In this document: one piece after another, positions 1 to 6,727 of the stretch | Layout: each line of letters starts with the position of its first letter | Position numbering within the stretch: position 1 is the first letter of the stretch | Assembly (NCBI GenBank): GCA_027031325.1 | Contig: JALVRI010000036.1 | Coordinates: 1 to 7,610 of the forward strand | Length of the DNA: 7,610 bases | Reading direction: 5' to 3' | From: Desulfobacteraceae bacterium | GTDB lineage: Bacteria > Desulfobacterota > Desulfobacteria > Desulfobacterales > Desulfosarcinaceae | Made by a program: the position numbers and the translations under genes | The notes under the pieces: model-generated | The model's input: the letters and a program-made list of their open reading frames with translations, nothing else | Told to the model about the DNA's origin: nothing | Database searches by the model: none

Positions 1-1094
1 GGGCAAGTGCGCAGGGAAGCCATGCCGTCACACTTGTAACAATAGAAAGTCCAATCGATCTTCAGCGGCTTGCAGAGCAAGGCTTTTCCCGGTTCCTCGG
101 GGTAAGGGATCTTGTCAAAGATGGTCTGGGCTTCGAACATGCCGTAAAAATCGCCCACGCCGGCATGGTCACGGCCGATGATCATCCGGGAGCATCCGTA
201 GTTCTGACGGAAGGTGGCATGCAGGAGGCCTTCACGCGGTCCGGCATAACGCATGTCGAGCGGGTAGCCACCCTGGACGACGTTGTCTTCCACAAAGTAG
301 TTTTTCACCAGGGTGTCGATACACTTGACACGCACGTCGGCCGGGATGTCGCCCGGTTTGAGGTTTCCAACCAGGGAATGGATATAGGCACCGTCGCAGA
401 CCTCGATGGCAATCTTGCACAGGTACTCGTGGGACCGGTGCATGGGATTGCGCAACTGGAGGGCGGCCACTTCCGACCAGCCGCGTTCCTCAAAAATCTT
501 GCGGGCCTCGGCCGGACGATGGTAAATGCCGGCGTACTTGGTGGGGTATTCGCCTTCGCTCAGCACCTTGACCGGTCCGGCCAGGTTGAATTCCTTCTGA
601 TTCATCACCATCTGGACTCCGGGATGATCCTCGGTGGCGATCTTCCAGAATTCCTCGGCGGTGGGGGTACCTTCGCCCATGAAGACCTTTTCACATTCCC
701 AGCGCTTGTCGGCCTCTGTTTCTTCCCAGACTTCGGTTACCTTCATGGTGGCCATTATCTCGTCACCTTCAGGATCGTAGAGGGCGACTTCGTCGCCTTC
801 CTTGATCTGCTCGGCATCTTCCTTTGAAACATCCAAGGTTACCGGCACCGGCCAGAAGGTCCCATCGGCCAGGAGGAAATTCTCGCAGACACCTTTCCAG
901 TCGGCCCTGGTCATGAAACCGGTCAGGGGGCTGAAACCACCTATGCCGATCATGATCAGGTCTCCTTTGACACGGGCTGAGATAGGAACCTTTTTCAGGT
1001 TCTGGGCTCTTTGCAGTTCGGCTTCCCTTTCTGCCCCTTCCAGCAGGCAGATGGTCAGTCCCTTACCGCCATGGGGGGGGATCAATTGTGCCAT
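1..1094 (-). CDS. sat: ATP sulfurylase (sulfate adenylyltransferase), 3' end cut by window
   Basis: Sat activates sulfate with ATP to give adenosine 5'-phosphosulfate and pyrophosphate in the cytoplasm, the first step of sulfate reduction. The minus-strand reading starts at ATG 1092-1094, preceded 7 bases upstream by a strong Shine-Dalgarno (AAAGGAGT). It runs open to the left edge: 364 codons, with roughly the last 30-60 residues of the family missing. Visible motifs are the nucleotide-binding RNPMHRSH (residues 215-222, the HxxH signature of the family) and GRDHAG (307-312). The N-terminal stretch with PHGGKGL and GDLIMIGIGGFSPL is typical of the monofunctional Sat of sulfate reducers. Near the edge, Cys352, Cys355 and Cys364 form the C-x2-C-x8-C part of the metal site known in bacterial ATP sulfurylases; its His would lie outside the window. 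There is no APS-kinase domain in the visible part. Any neighbour such as apr genes or pyrophosphatase would lie to the left. Confidence 0.96.
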   Translation of the reverse strand, partial: MAQLIPPHGGKGLTICLLEGAEREAELQRAQNLKKVPISARVKGDLIMIGIGGFSPLTGFMTRADWKGVCENFLLADGTFWPVPVTLDVSKEDAEQIKEGDEVALYDPEGDEIMATMKVTEVWEETEADKRWECEKVFMGEGTPTAEEFWKIATEDHPGVQMVMNQKEFNLAGPVKVLSEGEYPTKYAGIYHRPAEARKIFEERGWSEVAALQLRNPMHRSHEYLCKIAIEVCDGAYIHSLVGNLKPGDIPADVRVKCIDTLVKNYFVEDNVVQGGYPLDMRYAGPREGLLHATFRQNYGCSRMIIGRDHAGVGDFYGMFEAQTIFDKIPYPEEPGKALLCKPLKIDWTFYCYKCDGMASLRTC

Positions 1095-1187
1095 TTGCTC
1101 CACTCCTTTCGATACGATTTTCTTGGTCTTGCCAAAATTGGGTCTAACTGACGTTATCCATTTAGGAAAAGAAGGTCCAAGTGTGAT

Positions 1188-1216
1188 TAACTATGCGGGA
1201 TCCACCAATTTGTCAA
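1188..1216 (-). promoter_or_regulatory. candidate sigma70 promoter of sat
   Basis: On the minus strand a perfect TTGACA -35 hexamer lies at 1211-1216. The -10 is ambiguous: CATAGT (1190-1195) matches four of six consensus bases but leaves a 15-base spacer, while TAGTTA (1188-1193) gives a 17-base spacer with a poor match. It lies downstream of the tRNA terminator and about 90 bases upstream of the sat start, so it is well placed. The call rests on the -35 and location only. Confidence 0.35.
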
Positions 1217-1251
1217 GTTCAATTCGTGCCATCGCGGCTCTGCCCAAAAGC

Positions 1252-1276
1252 AAAAAAGCCCGCCACCGGGCGGGCT
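1252..1276 (-). terminator. intrinsic terminator of the tRNA-Ser operon
   Basis: Read on the minus strand, a perfect 8-bp stem (AGCCCGCC / GGCGGGCT, at 1269-1276 and 1257-1264) with a 4-base loop is followed by a run of six T. It lies 9 bases past the CCA end of tRNA-Ser(GCT), so it should end the tRNA transcript and insulate the sat gene downstream on the same strand. Confidence 0.9.
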
Positions 1277-1284
1277 GGATATTC

Positions 1285-1377
1285 TGGCGGAGAGAGAGGG
1301 ATTCGAACCCTCGGTGCATCTTTCGACACACACTCGCTTAGCAGGCGAGCGCCTTCAGCCAGCTCGGCCATCTCTCC
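1285..1377 (-). tRNA. tRNA-Ser(GCT)
   Basis: Minus-strand class II tRNA of 93 bases including an encoded CCA (1285-1287) and discriminator G. The acceptor stem GGAGAGA/TCTCTCC is a perfect 7 bp. The anticodon stem CTCGC/GCGAG is perfect, with loop CTGCTAA and anticodon GCT at 1340-1342, which reads AGC/AGU serine codons. A long variable arm and a T arm with GGTTCGAATCC are present, as expected for serine tRNAs. It is separated from the upstream tRNA-Ser(TGA) by 13 bases and is probably co-transcribed with it. Confidence 0.97.
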
Positions 1378-1390
1378 CTTGCAGAAATTT

Positions 1391-1476
1391 TGGCGGAGGG
1401 AGTAGGATTCGAACCCACGGAGCTTTCGCTCAACGGTTTTCAAGACCGCCGCCTTAAACCACTCGGCCATCCCTCC
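1391..1476 (-). tRNA. tRNA-Ser(TGA)
   Basis: Minus-strand class II tRNA of 86 bases with encoded CCA (1391-1393) and discriminator G. The acceptor stem GGAGGGA/TCCCTCC is perfect. The anticodon loop is CTTGAAA with anticodon TGA at 1440-1442, serving UCN serine codons (chiefly UCA/UCG). The variable arm is long and the T loop is TTCGAAT. It is first in the transcript, with tRNA-Ser(GCT) second. Open reading frames across this pair on either strand are spurious. Confidence 0.97.
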
Positions 1477-1669
1477 CACCGGGTTTTTCCCTCTACCATC
1501 ATCATTATCCAAGGTCAATGGTTTTATAGGGTATTGGAAGTTCAAAAAACCCTGTTGACATCCCTGCCTTTTGGTGGTTACCTTCGGCCGCGACTTTGCC
1601 GATTGATATACCAGCGGCCTAAATCCAGGGAACCGCGCCGGCAGGTTTTTCGAAAAAGACCGTATATAA

Positions 1670-1804
1670 CAGGCTGTTGAAAAAGGTCCGCAGCTCAGAC
1701 AAGCCAAAATCCGGCCCAAAAGCGCGGTTTATTGGTAACAAATGAACATCTCGAGCAGGATTATAACGCCGTCTGGCCAAGCGTAATAGTTTTGCAACAG
1801 CCTG
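1670..1804. repeat. MITE-like element with 15-base terminal inverted repeats
   Basis: The left end CAGGCTGTTGAAAAA (1670-1684) is inverted at the right end (1790-1804, which reads CAGGCTGTTGCAAAA on the minus strand), matching 14 of 15 bases. The element is 135 bases long and has no coding capacity. An exact copy of the left 15-mer recurs at 3367-3381. Short non-coding units with such ends are typical of non-autonomous elements moved by a transposase acting in trans, and GGCTGTTGAAAAA-like ends are, from memory, common in Desulfobacterota and related genomes. No clear target duplication flanks it. It separates the tRNA operon from the gene at 1934, so it may influence either leader. The mobile origin is inferred; the inverted repeat is seen directly. 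Confidence 0.65.
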
Positions 1805-1807
1805 CCA

Positions 1808-1835
1808 GAGCCGGACTGCCGGCAGAGCACGGCTC
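1808..1835. repeat. GC-rich hairpin next to the MITE-like element
   Basis: GAGCCG (1808-1813) pairs with CGGCTC (1830-1835) around a perfect CTGCCGGCAG palindrome (1816-1825). No T-run follows on either strand, so it is not an intrinsic terminator. It starts 3 bases beyond the MITE-like right end and lies about 100 bases upstream of the acidic protein gene, possibly within its leader. No function can be assigned. Confidence 0.4.
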
Positions 1836-1933
1836 AGCCGAAAAATGTTCTTTGGGTTCAAAATTTGATTCAGCCGCCACAGGTTCGCGGCTTGGCCTCA
1901 ACCAGGAAATTTGGCATCGGCAGGAGAAAAAGT

Positions 1934-2407
1934 ATGAAACAGAAATATTCCATAACCCGTGACGATGAGAAAAAGGTTCTTACGATTCGGGAGTATGCCG
2001 AACTGGACAAGGAGATGATGTCCCTGTTGTGTGAAGAGACATATTCACAGCAGGACTTGATGGAAGCCGCCAACAACGGGGTAGATGCGGTCCTGGCTGC
2101 AATCAGGACCAACAACATGTATCCTCCGGCGATATACGCCGAACCGATAGCAAAGGCGGTCATCGAGATGTTCAGCGACAAGGAAAAACTTTCGGCTGAA
2201 CTGCTTTTCGACGACAAGGACCTGTTCATCGAAGAACCCGAAGTTCCCGAAGAAACCGAAGAAGTGGTGGAAGAGACGGTCGACGTGGACGAGTTGCTGG
2301 AAGAAGACGGACTTGATGACGACTATGACGAAAAAGCGGTCATCAACATCAAGACCTCTATCCAGGTGGCCGACGACGAGCCGGGCGATATCGACGAAGT
2401 TCCCTGA
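1934..2407 (+). CDS. small acidic protein of unknown function
   Basis: 157 residues. The start ATG at 1934 is chosen because AGGAG (1922-1926) lies 7 bases upstream; longer in-frame starts have no such site. I do not recognise a family. The first ~92 residues look like a compact, helix-prone soluble domain (YAELDKEMMSLLCEET, then a segment around NNMYPPAIYAEPIAKAVIEMF). Residues 93-134 are extremely rich in Glu and Asp, with repeated EE/DD pairs, and look disordered. The tail returns to a short strand-like segment (VINIKTSIQV). There is no signal peptide, membrane segment or metal-binding Cys cluster (single Cys33). The acidic region could bind cations or a basic partner, but this is a guess. 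The gene converges on the response regulator with only 24 bases between stop codons and no obvious terminator. Codon use and SD support a real gene. Confidence 0.82.
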   Translation: MKQKYSITRDDEKKVLTIREYAELDKEMMSLLCEETYSQQDLMEAANNGVDAVLAAIRTNNMYPPAIYAEPIAKAVIEMFSDKEKLSAELLFDDKDLFIEEPEVPEETEEVVEETVDVDELLEEDGLDDDYDEKAVINIKTSIQVADDEPGDIDEVP

Positions 2408-2431
2408 GACCTTTCCCGTCTAAAGATCCTG

Positions 2432-3184
2432 TCACCTGACACTGCTCGAGGCCAGCGCATCCAGGCCTTCCTGCTCGGTGGAATAGAGTTCCATGAAACG
2501 GGTCAGGCCTACCATCTTCAACAGCAAGGTAAAATTGACCGAAAGTCCGGAAGCGGCAACAGCCAAGCGGCCTGTGTCGCTTCCGGCAATCAGTCTGCCC
2601 AGGGCGCCTATCCCGGTTCCATCGAGGGCCGAATGAGGGGTAAAAGACAGCAGCAGGCCTGTTGAACCGGCAGCCAGGCTCTTTTCAACCAAGCGGGCCA
2701 GGTTGGTCTCATCCTTTCCGCTCAGGGTTCCCTCGATACGCACCAGACTGACCTTGCCCCTCTGCTCGAAGGTGAGCCGGCAGTTCCGTCCCTGCAGACC
2801 TGCCAGGCGCATCTTGGCCCTGTCCAGGGCGGCCTCCAGGGCGATCCGGTCTATGGGCTTGTTTATGAAATCACTTGCCTCCAGGTTCAGGGCCTGCATG
2901 GCAAGATCCATGTCACCGTGGCCGGTGATTACGATAACCTCGGTCCGGGGTGCCTGTTGTTTGATCCTCTTCAACAATTCAATCCCGTCCATCTCGGGCA
3001 TTTTCAAATCGGTAAACACGATCCGGGGATGGTGGGCCTTGAACATTTCGAGCCCCTGGAAACCGTTTTCCGCGCAAATGACATCGTATCCATAGGCTCT
3101 TAGAAACAGTCGAAACATGGTCAGGGTGGGTTTTTCATCGTCGATGACCAGAACCGTCACCGGCTCGGCTGCACTGCTGTCCAT
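2432..3184 (-). CDS. response regulator fused to a STAS domain (REC-STAS)
   Basis: 250 residues from ATG 3182-3184. This start is preferred because AAAGGGA lies just upstream and the receiver fold begins at residue 9; an alternative ATG at 3239-3241 adds 19 residues but has no SD. The receiver domain (9-125) has the acid pair Asp15-Asp16, phospho-acceptor Asp59 in FTDLKMPEMDG, Thr87 in VITGHGD and Lys109 in NKP, so it should accept phosphate. A STAS domain follows (about 137-240). Its motif LDGTGIGAL (187-195) corresponds to the DSSGLG loop of SpoIIAA-type anti-anti-sigma factors, with Thr190 where the phosphorylated Ser usually lies. There is no DNA-binding domain, so output is likely protein-protein, as in partner switching. 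No histidine kinase or anti-sigma factor is visible nearby. It is divergent from the SARP-like regulator, and a functional link with it is only suggested by position. Confidence 0.9.
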   Translation of the reverse strand: MDSSAAEPVTVLVIDDEKPTLTMFRLFLRAYGYDVICAENGFQGLEMFKAHHPRIVFTDLKMPEMDGIELLKRIKQQAPRTEVIVITGHGDMDLAMQALNLEASDFINKPIDRIALEAALDRAKMRLAGLQGRNCRLTFEQRGKVSLVRIEGTLSGKDETNLARLVEKSLAAGSTGLLLSFTPHSALDGTGIGALGRLIAGSDTGRLAVAASGLSVNFTLLLKMVGLTRFMELYSTEQEGLDALASSSVR

Positions 3185-3302
3185 GGCTGGTCCCTTTTGA
3201 CCGTTGACCCGGCCGCTCAAATTAGTGTACGAAAATTCCATCTGGCCGGGGAAGGTATGATTTCAAGTTTATAAAAACTGGTTATCACTGTTTCTGCGCC
3301 TC

Positions 3303-3331
3303 ATCATAGCTTTTTCGCCGTCAATTGTCAT
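3303..3331 (-). promoter_or_regulatory. sigma70-type promoter of the REC-STAS gene
   Basis: On the minus strand the -35 ATGACA (3326-3331) and the -10 TATGAT (3303-3308) each match consensus at five of six positions and are separated by exactly 17 bases. Transcription would start near 3296, giving a leader of about 110 bases to the preferred ATG at 3184, or about 55 bases to the upstream ATG at 3241. It lies in the divergent gap with the SARP-like regulator. Confidence 0.65.
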
Positions 3332-3366
3332 CTCATTCTGATCATCGCAATAGCCCCGGGCTTAGA

Positions 3367-3381
3367 CAGGCTGTTGAAAAA
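3367..3381 (+). repeat. solo copy of the MITE-like terminal repeat
   Basis: CAGGCTGTTGAAAAA here is identical to the left end of the element at 1670-1684, about 1.7 kb away. No partner inverted copy was found nearby, so it is a remnant, a solo end or an independent insertion scar. It ends 6 bases before the ATG at 3388, so it occupies the place where the ribosome binding site of the SARP-like regulator would be expected. Confidence 0.6.
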
Positions 3382-3387
3382 CGGGCC

Positions 3388-6300
3388 ATGATAAATTCAT
3401 CGTCAGCCATAATCGAGCGCAAGCGACTATTTGATCTGCTTGCCCATGATCACGTGCACCGCACCCTGGTGCTGGGCCGGGCCGGCCAGGGCAAATCGAC
3501 CCTCCTGGCTTCCTGGCTGGCATCATTCAAACCGGAGACCCTTTGGATCAGGATCAACGGTTACAACCGGGACCAGAAACTTGCGGCCGGCCTGGATATC
3601 GATTGCAGGCGAACATCATCCTCGCTCAAAAACGCTCTGGGTACCCTGAAAAACCCGGAAGGCGGCTTAACCCGGAATGAGCCCGGTGATTCCGGAGACA
3701 AATGGTATCGTTTCATAGAAGAAATAACCTCCGATCGTTCAGAACCGCTCTGGATCGTCATCGACGACCTTCACTTGCTGGGAACAGATCCATACAGGCC
3801 GGATTTGCTCAATGGAATCATCAGGGCCATCAATGACCCGCCTCTAGGCAGCCGCCTATTGCTGGCCGGGCGTTTCGTTCCCGACTCCATCGCCAAAGCG
3901 ACAAAAGAAGCGGCCCGCCCCGATCTTGTCATCGACAACCGCCGCCTGGCCTTCGATCTGCAAGAGATCAGGCTTTTTTTCAGGAAGGCGGCAAGCATGT
4001 CCCTGGCAGTAAGCGAGGCCGAGCAAATCCTGTCATTGACCTGGGGGTGGCCGGGTGGCTTGAAAAGGGTCCTGGAGCTTCTTGGACCGGTTCCGGCACC
4101 GGAGCGGAGGCGTTACATCGCATCCGGCCTGGAATCCGACCTGGTTCAAAGGTTGGAACCGTTTTTCCAACAGCAGGTACTGGCTCACCTGCCTGCCCAA
4201 ACCAGGGAGACCTTGCTGGAGCTTTCCGTCTATGAAAGCCTTGACAGGCGTCTGCTGGTGGCTGCGGGCTGGCCGGAATCAAAAACAACCGTTCTTGACA
4301 GGTTGCATGCGGTCAACCTCTTCCTGGATCGCCGATACATCCCCGACCGGGGCTGGAGCTACGTGTTTCACCCCCTGTTGAGGCGATACCTGCACAGGCA
4401 TTTCCACCAAATCCATGGTCGCAGGCTTTTTTGCCGCGCCAGCCTCACTGCAGCAACAACATGCCAGCGGATCAATCGTTCCCTGGACGCGGTGGACAAC
4501 TTTTTTGCGGCCAACAAGCCCGAAGAGGCGGCCGGGATAATCAGCCACCGCGGCACCGACCTTGTGATAACAGGCCAATTCGGTCGGTTGCGCAGATGGA
4601 TGCAAAGGCTCCCCGCCCCCCTGCTCGAGCAGAATCCCTGGCTCCAATGGCTTAAGGCTGTCTGCCAGCAGCCGGCATCCATTGGCCGGGTCCATACTTT
4701 CGACCGCTTGCGAAGCCAATTTGCAAGCCTCCCGGACCTGCGCGGGCAACTGCTTGCCACCGCAAGCCTTCTGGAGGCGGCCGTTTTCGTAAACTTCGAT
4801 CGCCGCAAACTGGCGGGCTGGGTGTCTGACGGGCGCCGCCTGCTGGACCAGGCGGCTGACCGGCGTTACTACGGATGGGCAAAGGCCTGGCTGTGGCTGC
4901 AGATAGGGTTGGCCCAGATCTTTACCGGTCTGGACCTTCAGCAAGGCATGAGCGCCTGCCGCAATGCATCTTTCCTGGCATCCTTGATAAGAAACGATCA
5001 TATCCGGTCCATTGCCGAATCATTGACCGCCATGGGCCTGACCCTTACCGGCAACCTGGGCAAGGCCCGGCGGGCGTTGGAAAAAGCCGACTCCTTAGAG
5101 CGCCGGGCCGGATGCGAAGCCTACGAACTGCTCCATGAAATGATAAGGCTGGAATTCTCCCTCCACCTGGGCAATTGGCCACTGGCTCAAAAAGCCAAAA
5201 CAGTCCTGGAAGAGAGGATCGAGGATTCGGGGCTCCTTTTTTTATACCCGGCTCTGCTTGATGCAGCGGCAAGGTTGAACCTCTATCGCGGCAAGACGGA
5301 AGAAGCCGACAAGTGGCGCCACCACCTGGCCGATGCAGCCACCCTGGCAGCCGATCCCTACTACACGGCCATGGCTTACAGGACAGGGGCCCTGGTACGC
5401 TACCGCAATGAGCGCTTTGAACAAGCAGCCGAATTTATCCGCCAGGCACTTGAAATCCTCGAGCATGAAAATCTGCAAATCCTGCCCTACTGGCAAGCCC
5501 GGCTGGCAGCAGGCCTGATCAGTCTTCGCCGTGGCCGGACGGAAGAGGCCCTTGATCACCTGGAAGCTTGCGGTCGTTTTTTCGACCAGGCGGCCTGCAT
5601 TTCCGCCCGGGCCGAAAAGCGACTTGCCATGGCCCTTGTATTCAAACAGGCCGGGCAATCCAGGCCGGCGGCAGAACAACTGTACTCGGCTTGCAAACTG
5701 CTGGAGGAAAGTCCTTCAAGCCATTTCACCTGCCTGGGACCGGCCGACCTGGCCGAGCTGGGCCGCCTGGCCGTTACCACAGGCCAAAAACCAACAATCA
5801 AGTGGGGCCGACGCTGGCTGCAACTTTATGGCCCGTCAACCACCAAGGCAGGTCCAGACGGCCGGCGGGAAAAACACCTGCCCGGATGCGGTCGTCGCCA
5901 AAACACCCGTCAACTGCTGCCGAAACAACTGCGAATTTACACCTTCGGCCGCTTTGCCGTCTGCAACGGCCTGGACCAACCCATTGAGCGCCGGCCGCTT
6001 GTTACGGGCCGCACGGCCCAATTGCTCAAGGCCCTCATCGTCCTGGGGGTACGGGAAGTACCTCGCGAGCAGCTTTTGGAGACCTTGTGGCCGGAAGCCG
6101 ACCCCCGGGCAGGCAATCAGACTTTCAAGGTCACTTTGCACCGGCTGCGCAAGGCTATGGAACCTTCCCTGACCAGGGGAAATCCATCTGCCTATCTCCA
6201 TCTAAGCGGCAAAAGGCTGTCCCTGGACCGTAACCTGTGCTGGATCGACAGCGAAGCTTTCCTCAAGCTGGACAAGGATATACGCCGCGGCCGGGAAGCT

Positions 6301-6693
6301 CTGGACCAGGAGCACCTCCTGGCTTTATGCTTCAGGGCAACAGCTCTTTATCAGGGTCCTTTTTTGCCGGAAGAACGTTACAGCTCCTGGACCGAAGTCA
6401 AAAGGGCAGCCCTGGCAACGGCTTTTGTCCGCATCCAACTTACCATGGCCCGAATTCTGGAACGCCGGAACGATCCGGAGGCGGCCATCGAGTGCTACCG
6501 CCGGATCCTGGACCATGATCCTGTCTCGGTGGACGCCTGCCAGGGCCTGATGCGGTTGTATGCCAGGCTGGGCCGTTTCGGTCACCTGCGCAATGTCTAC
6601 CTCGACCATTGCCGAGCCCTGGCCGAGCAGATAGATGAACAGCCGGACCCCGAGACCAAAGCCCTCTACCACCGTCTCAGCTACGGCCGGTAA
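3388..6693 (+). CDS. large SARP-type transcriptional regulator: STAND/MalT-like NTPase, TPR-like repeats, winged helix plus BTAD
   Basis: 1101 residues from ATG 3388; an in-frame TTG at 3325 would add 21 residues, but the extension is unlike the family and reads through a repeat. The N-terminal NTPase has Walker A GRAGQGKST (30-38), Walker B LWIVIDD (ending Asp126-Asp127) and the MalT/LAL-like motif WGWPGGL (219-225). Helical TPR-like repeats fill about 380-830 and probably sense a ligand or partner. After a basic linker, residues from about 849 (RIYTFGRFAV) form an OmpR-like winged helix with the SARP signature ELLETLWPEADP-like segment and a recognition region (FKVTLHRLRKAME), followed by a bacterial transcriptional activator domain (about 960-1101). 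Known relatives are cytoplasmic activators whose ATPase gates DNA binding. The stop codon lies in the first of three GTAACCC repeats, and formate dehydrogenase follows 120 bases on, so that gene is the likely target. There is no good SD at either start. The signal sensed is unknown. Confidence 0.92.
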   Translation: MINSSSAIIERKRLFDLLAHDHVHRTLVLGRAGQGKSTLLASWLASFKPETLWIRINGYNRDQKLAAGLDIDCRRTSSSLKNALGTLKNPEGGLTRNEPGDSGDKWYRFIEEITSDRSEPLWIVIDDLHLLGTDPYRPDLLNGIIRAINDPPLGSRLLLAGRFVPDSIAKATKEAARPDLVIDNRRLAFDLQEIRLFFRKAASMSLAVSEAEQILSLTWGWPGGLKRVLELLGPVPAPERRRYIASGLESDLVQRLEPFFQQQVLAHLPAQTRETLLELSVYESLDRRLLVAAGWPESKTTVLDRLHAVNLFLDRRYIPDRGWSYVFHPLLRRYLHRHFHQIHGRRLFCRASLTAATTCQRINRSLDAVDNFFAANKPEEAAGIISHRGTDLVITGQFGRLRRWMQRLPAPLLEQNPWLQWLKAVCQQPASIGRVHTFDRLRSQFASLPDLRGQLLATASLLEAAVFVNFDRRKLAGWVSDGRRLLDQAADRRYYGWAKAWLWLQIGLAQIFTGLDLQQGMSACRNASFLASLIRNDHIRSIAESLTAMGLTLTGNLGKARRALEKADSLERRAGCEAYELLHEMIRLEFSLHLGNWPLAQKAKTVLEERIEDSGLLFLYPALLDAAARLNLYRGKTEEADKWRHHLADAATLAADPYYTAMAYRTGALVRYRNERFEQAAEFIRQALEILEHENLQILPYWQARLAAGLISLRRGRTEEALDHLEACGRFFDQAACISARAEKRLAMALVFKQAGQSRPAAEQLYSACKLLEESPSSHFTCLGPADLAELGRLAVTTGQKPTIKWGRRWLQLYGPSTTKAGPDGRREKHLPGCGRRQNTRQLLPKQLRIYTFGRFAVCNGLDQPIERRPLVTGRTAQLLKALIVLGVREVPREQLLETLWPEADPRAGNQTFKVTLHRLRKAMEPSLTRGNPSAYLHLSGKRLSLDRNLCWIDSEAFLKLDKDIRRGREALDQEHLLALCFRATALYQGPFLPEERYSSWTEVKRAALATAFVRIQLTMARILERRNDPEAAIECYRRILDHDPVSVDACQGLMRLYARLGRFGHLRNVYLDHCRALAEQIDEQPDPETKALYHRLSYGR

Positions 6694-6719
6694 CCCCCCA
6701 TGTAACCCTCCTGTAACCC
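6690..6719 (+). promoter_or_regulatory. probable SARP operator: three GTAACCC direct repeats
   Basis: GTAACCC occurs at 6690-6696, 6702-6708 and 6713-6719, with start-to-start spacings of 12 and 11 bases, about one helical turn, so all three face the same side of DNA. The second and third extend to TGTAACCC. The first overlaps the stop codon of the regulator gene. In Streptomyces, SARPs bind direct heptamers with 11- or 22-base periodicity whose last copy sits about 8 bases before the -10 and replaces the -35; the third copy here ends exactly 8 bases before TAGGAT (6728-6733). The repeats are seen directly; binding by the adjacent regulator is inferred. Confidence 0.65.
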
Positions 6720-6727
6720 ATAGGTGA

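Larger units (their letters stand above)
1477..1933. other. 457-base intergenic region between the tRNA operon and the acidic protein gene
   Basis: No believable gene lies here: the reading frames are short, lack ribosome binding sites and overlap the tRNAs or the repeat. It must hold the minus-strand tRNA promoter and the plus-strand promoter of the gene at 1934, which point away from each other. No convincing promoter pair was found for either. The closest are a minus-strand TTGACC (1513-1518) with a poor -10, and a plus-strand TTGACA (1555-1560) with a poor -10. A TTTTTCGAAAAA palindrome (1646-1657), the MITE-like repeat (1670-1804) and a GC-rich hairpin (1808-1835) fill the second half. 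Confidence 0.7.

Noticed and set aside
165..827. 220-residue plus-strand frame opposite sat
   Set aside because: It is antisense to a clearly conserved ATP sulfurylase with its catalytic motifs; it has no SD and no recognisable family.
1646..1657. TTTTTCGAAAAA palindrome as a terminator or operator
   Set aside because: It is a perfect 12-base palindrome but AT-only apart from its centre, with no GC stem, no second copy and no linked gene signal.
1193..1680. Plus-strand frames of 70 and 96 residues over the tRNAs
   Set aside because: They contain the classic spurious strings GERGIRTLGASFDTHSL and GVGFEPTELSLNG, which come from antisense translation of serine tRNAs.
1219..1719. 166-residue minus-strand reading frame across both tRNA genes
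   Set aside because: Its sequence is the translation of the tRNA-Ser genes and their flanks (strings such as GGMAEWFKAAVLKT and RVRIPLSPP are well-known tRNA artefacts), and it has no credible ribosome binding site.
1808..1835. Hairpin as an intrinsic terminator
   Set aside because: The stem is strong, but no T-run follows on either strand and no gene ends immediately before it.
4279..5001. 240-residue minus-strand frame and other long frames inside the SARP-like regulator gene
   Set aside because: GC-rich coding DNA creates long antisense frames; these lack start signals and are unlike any family, while the plus-strand frame has full domain support.
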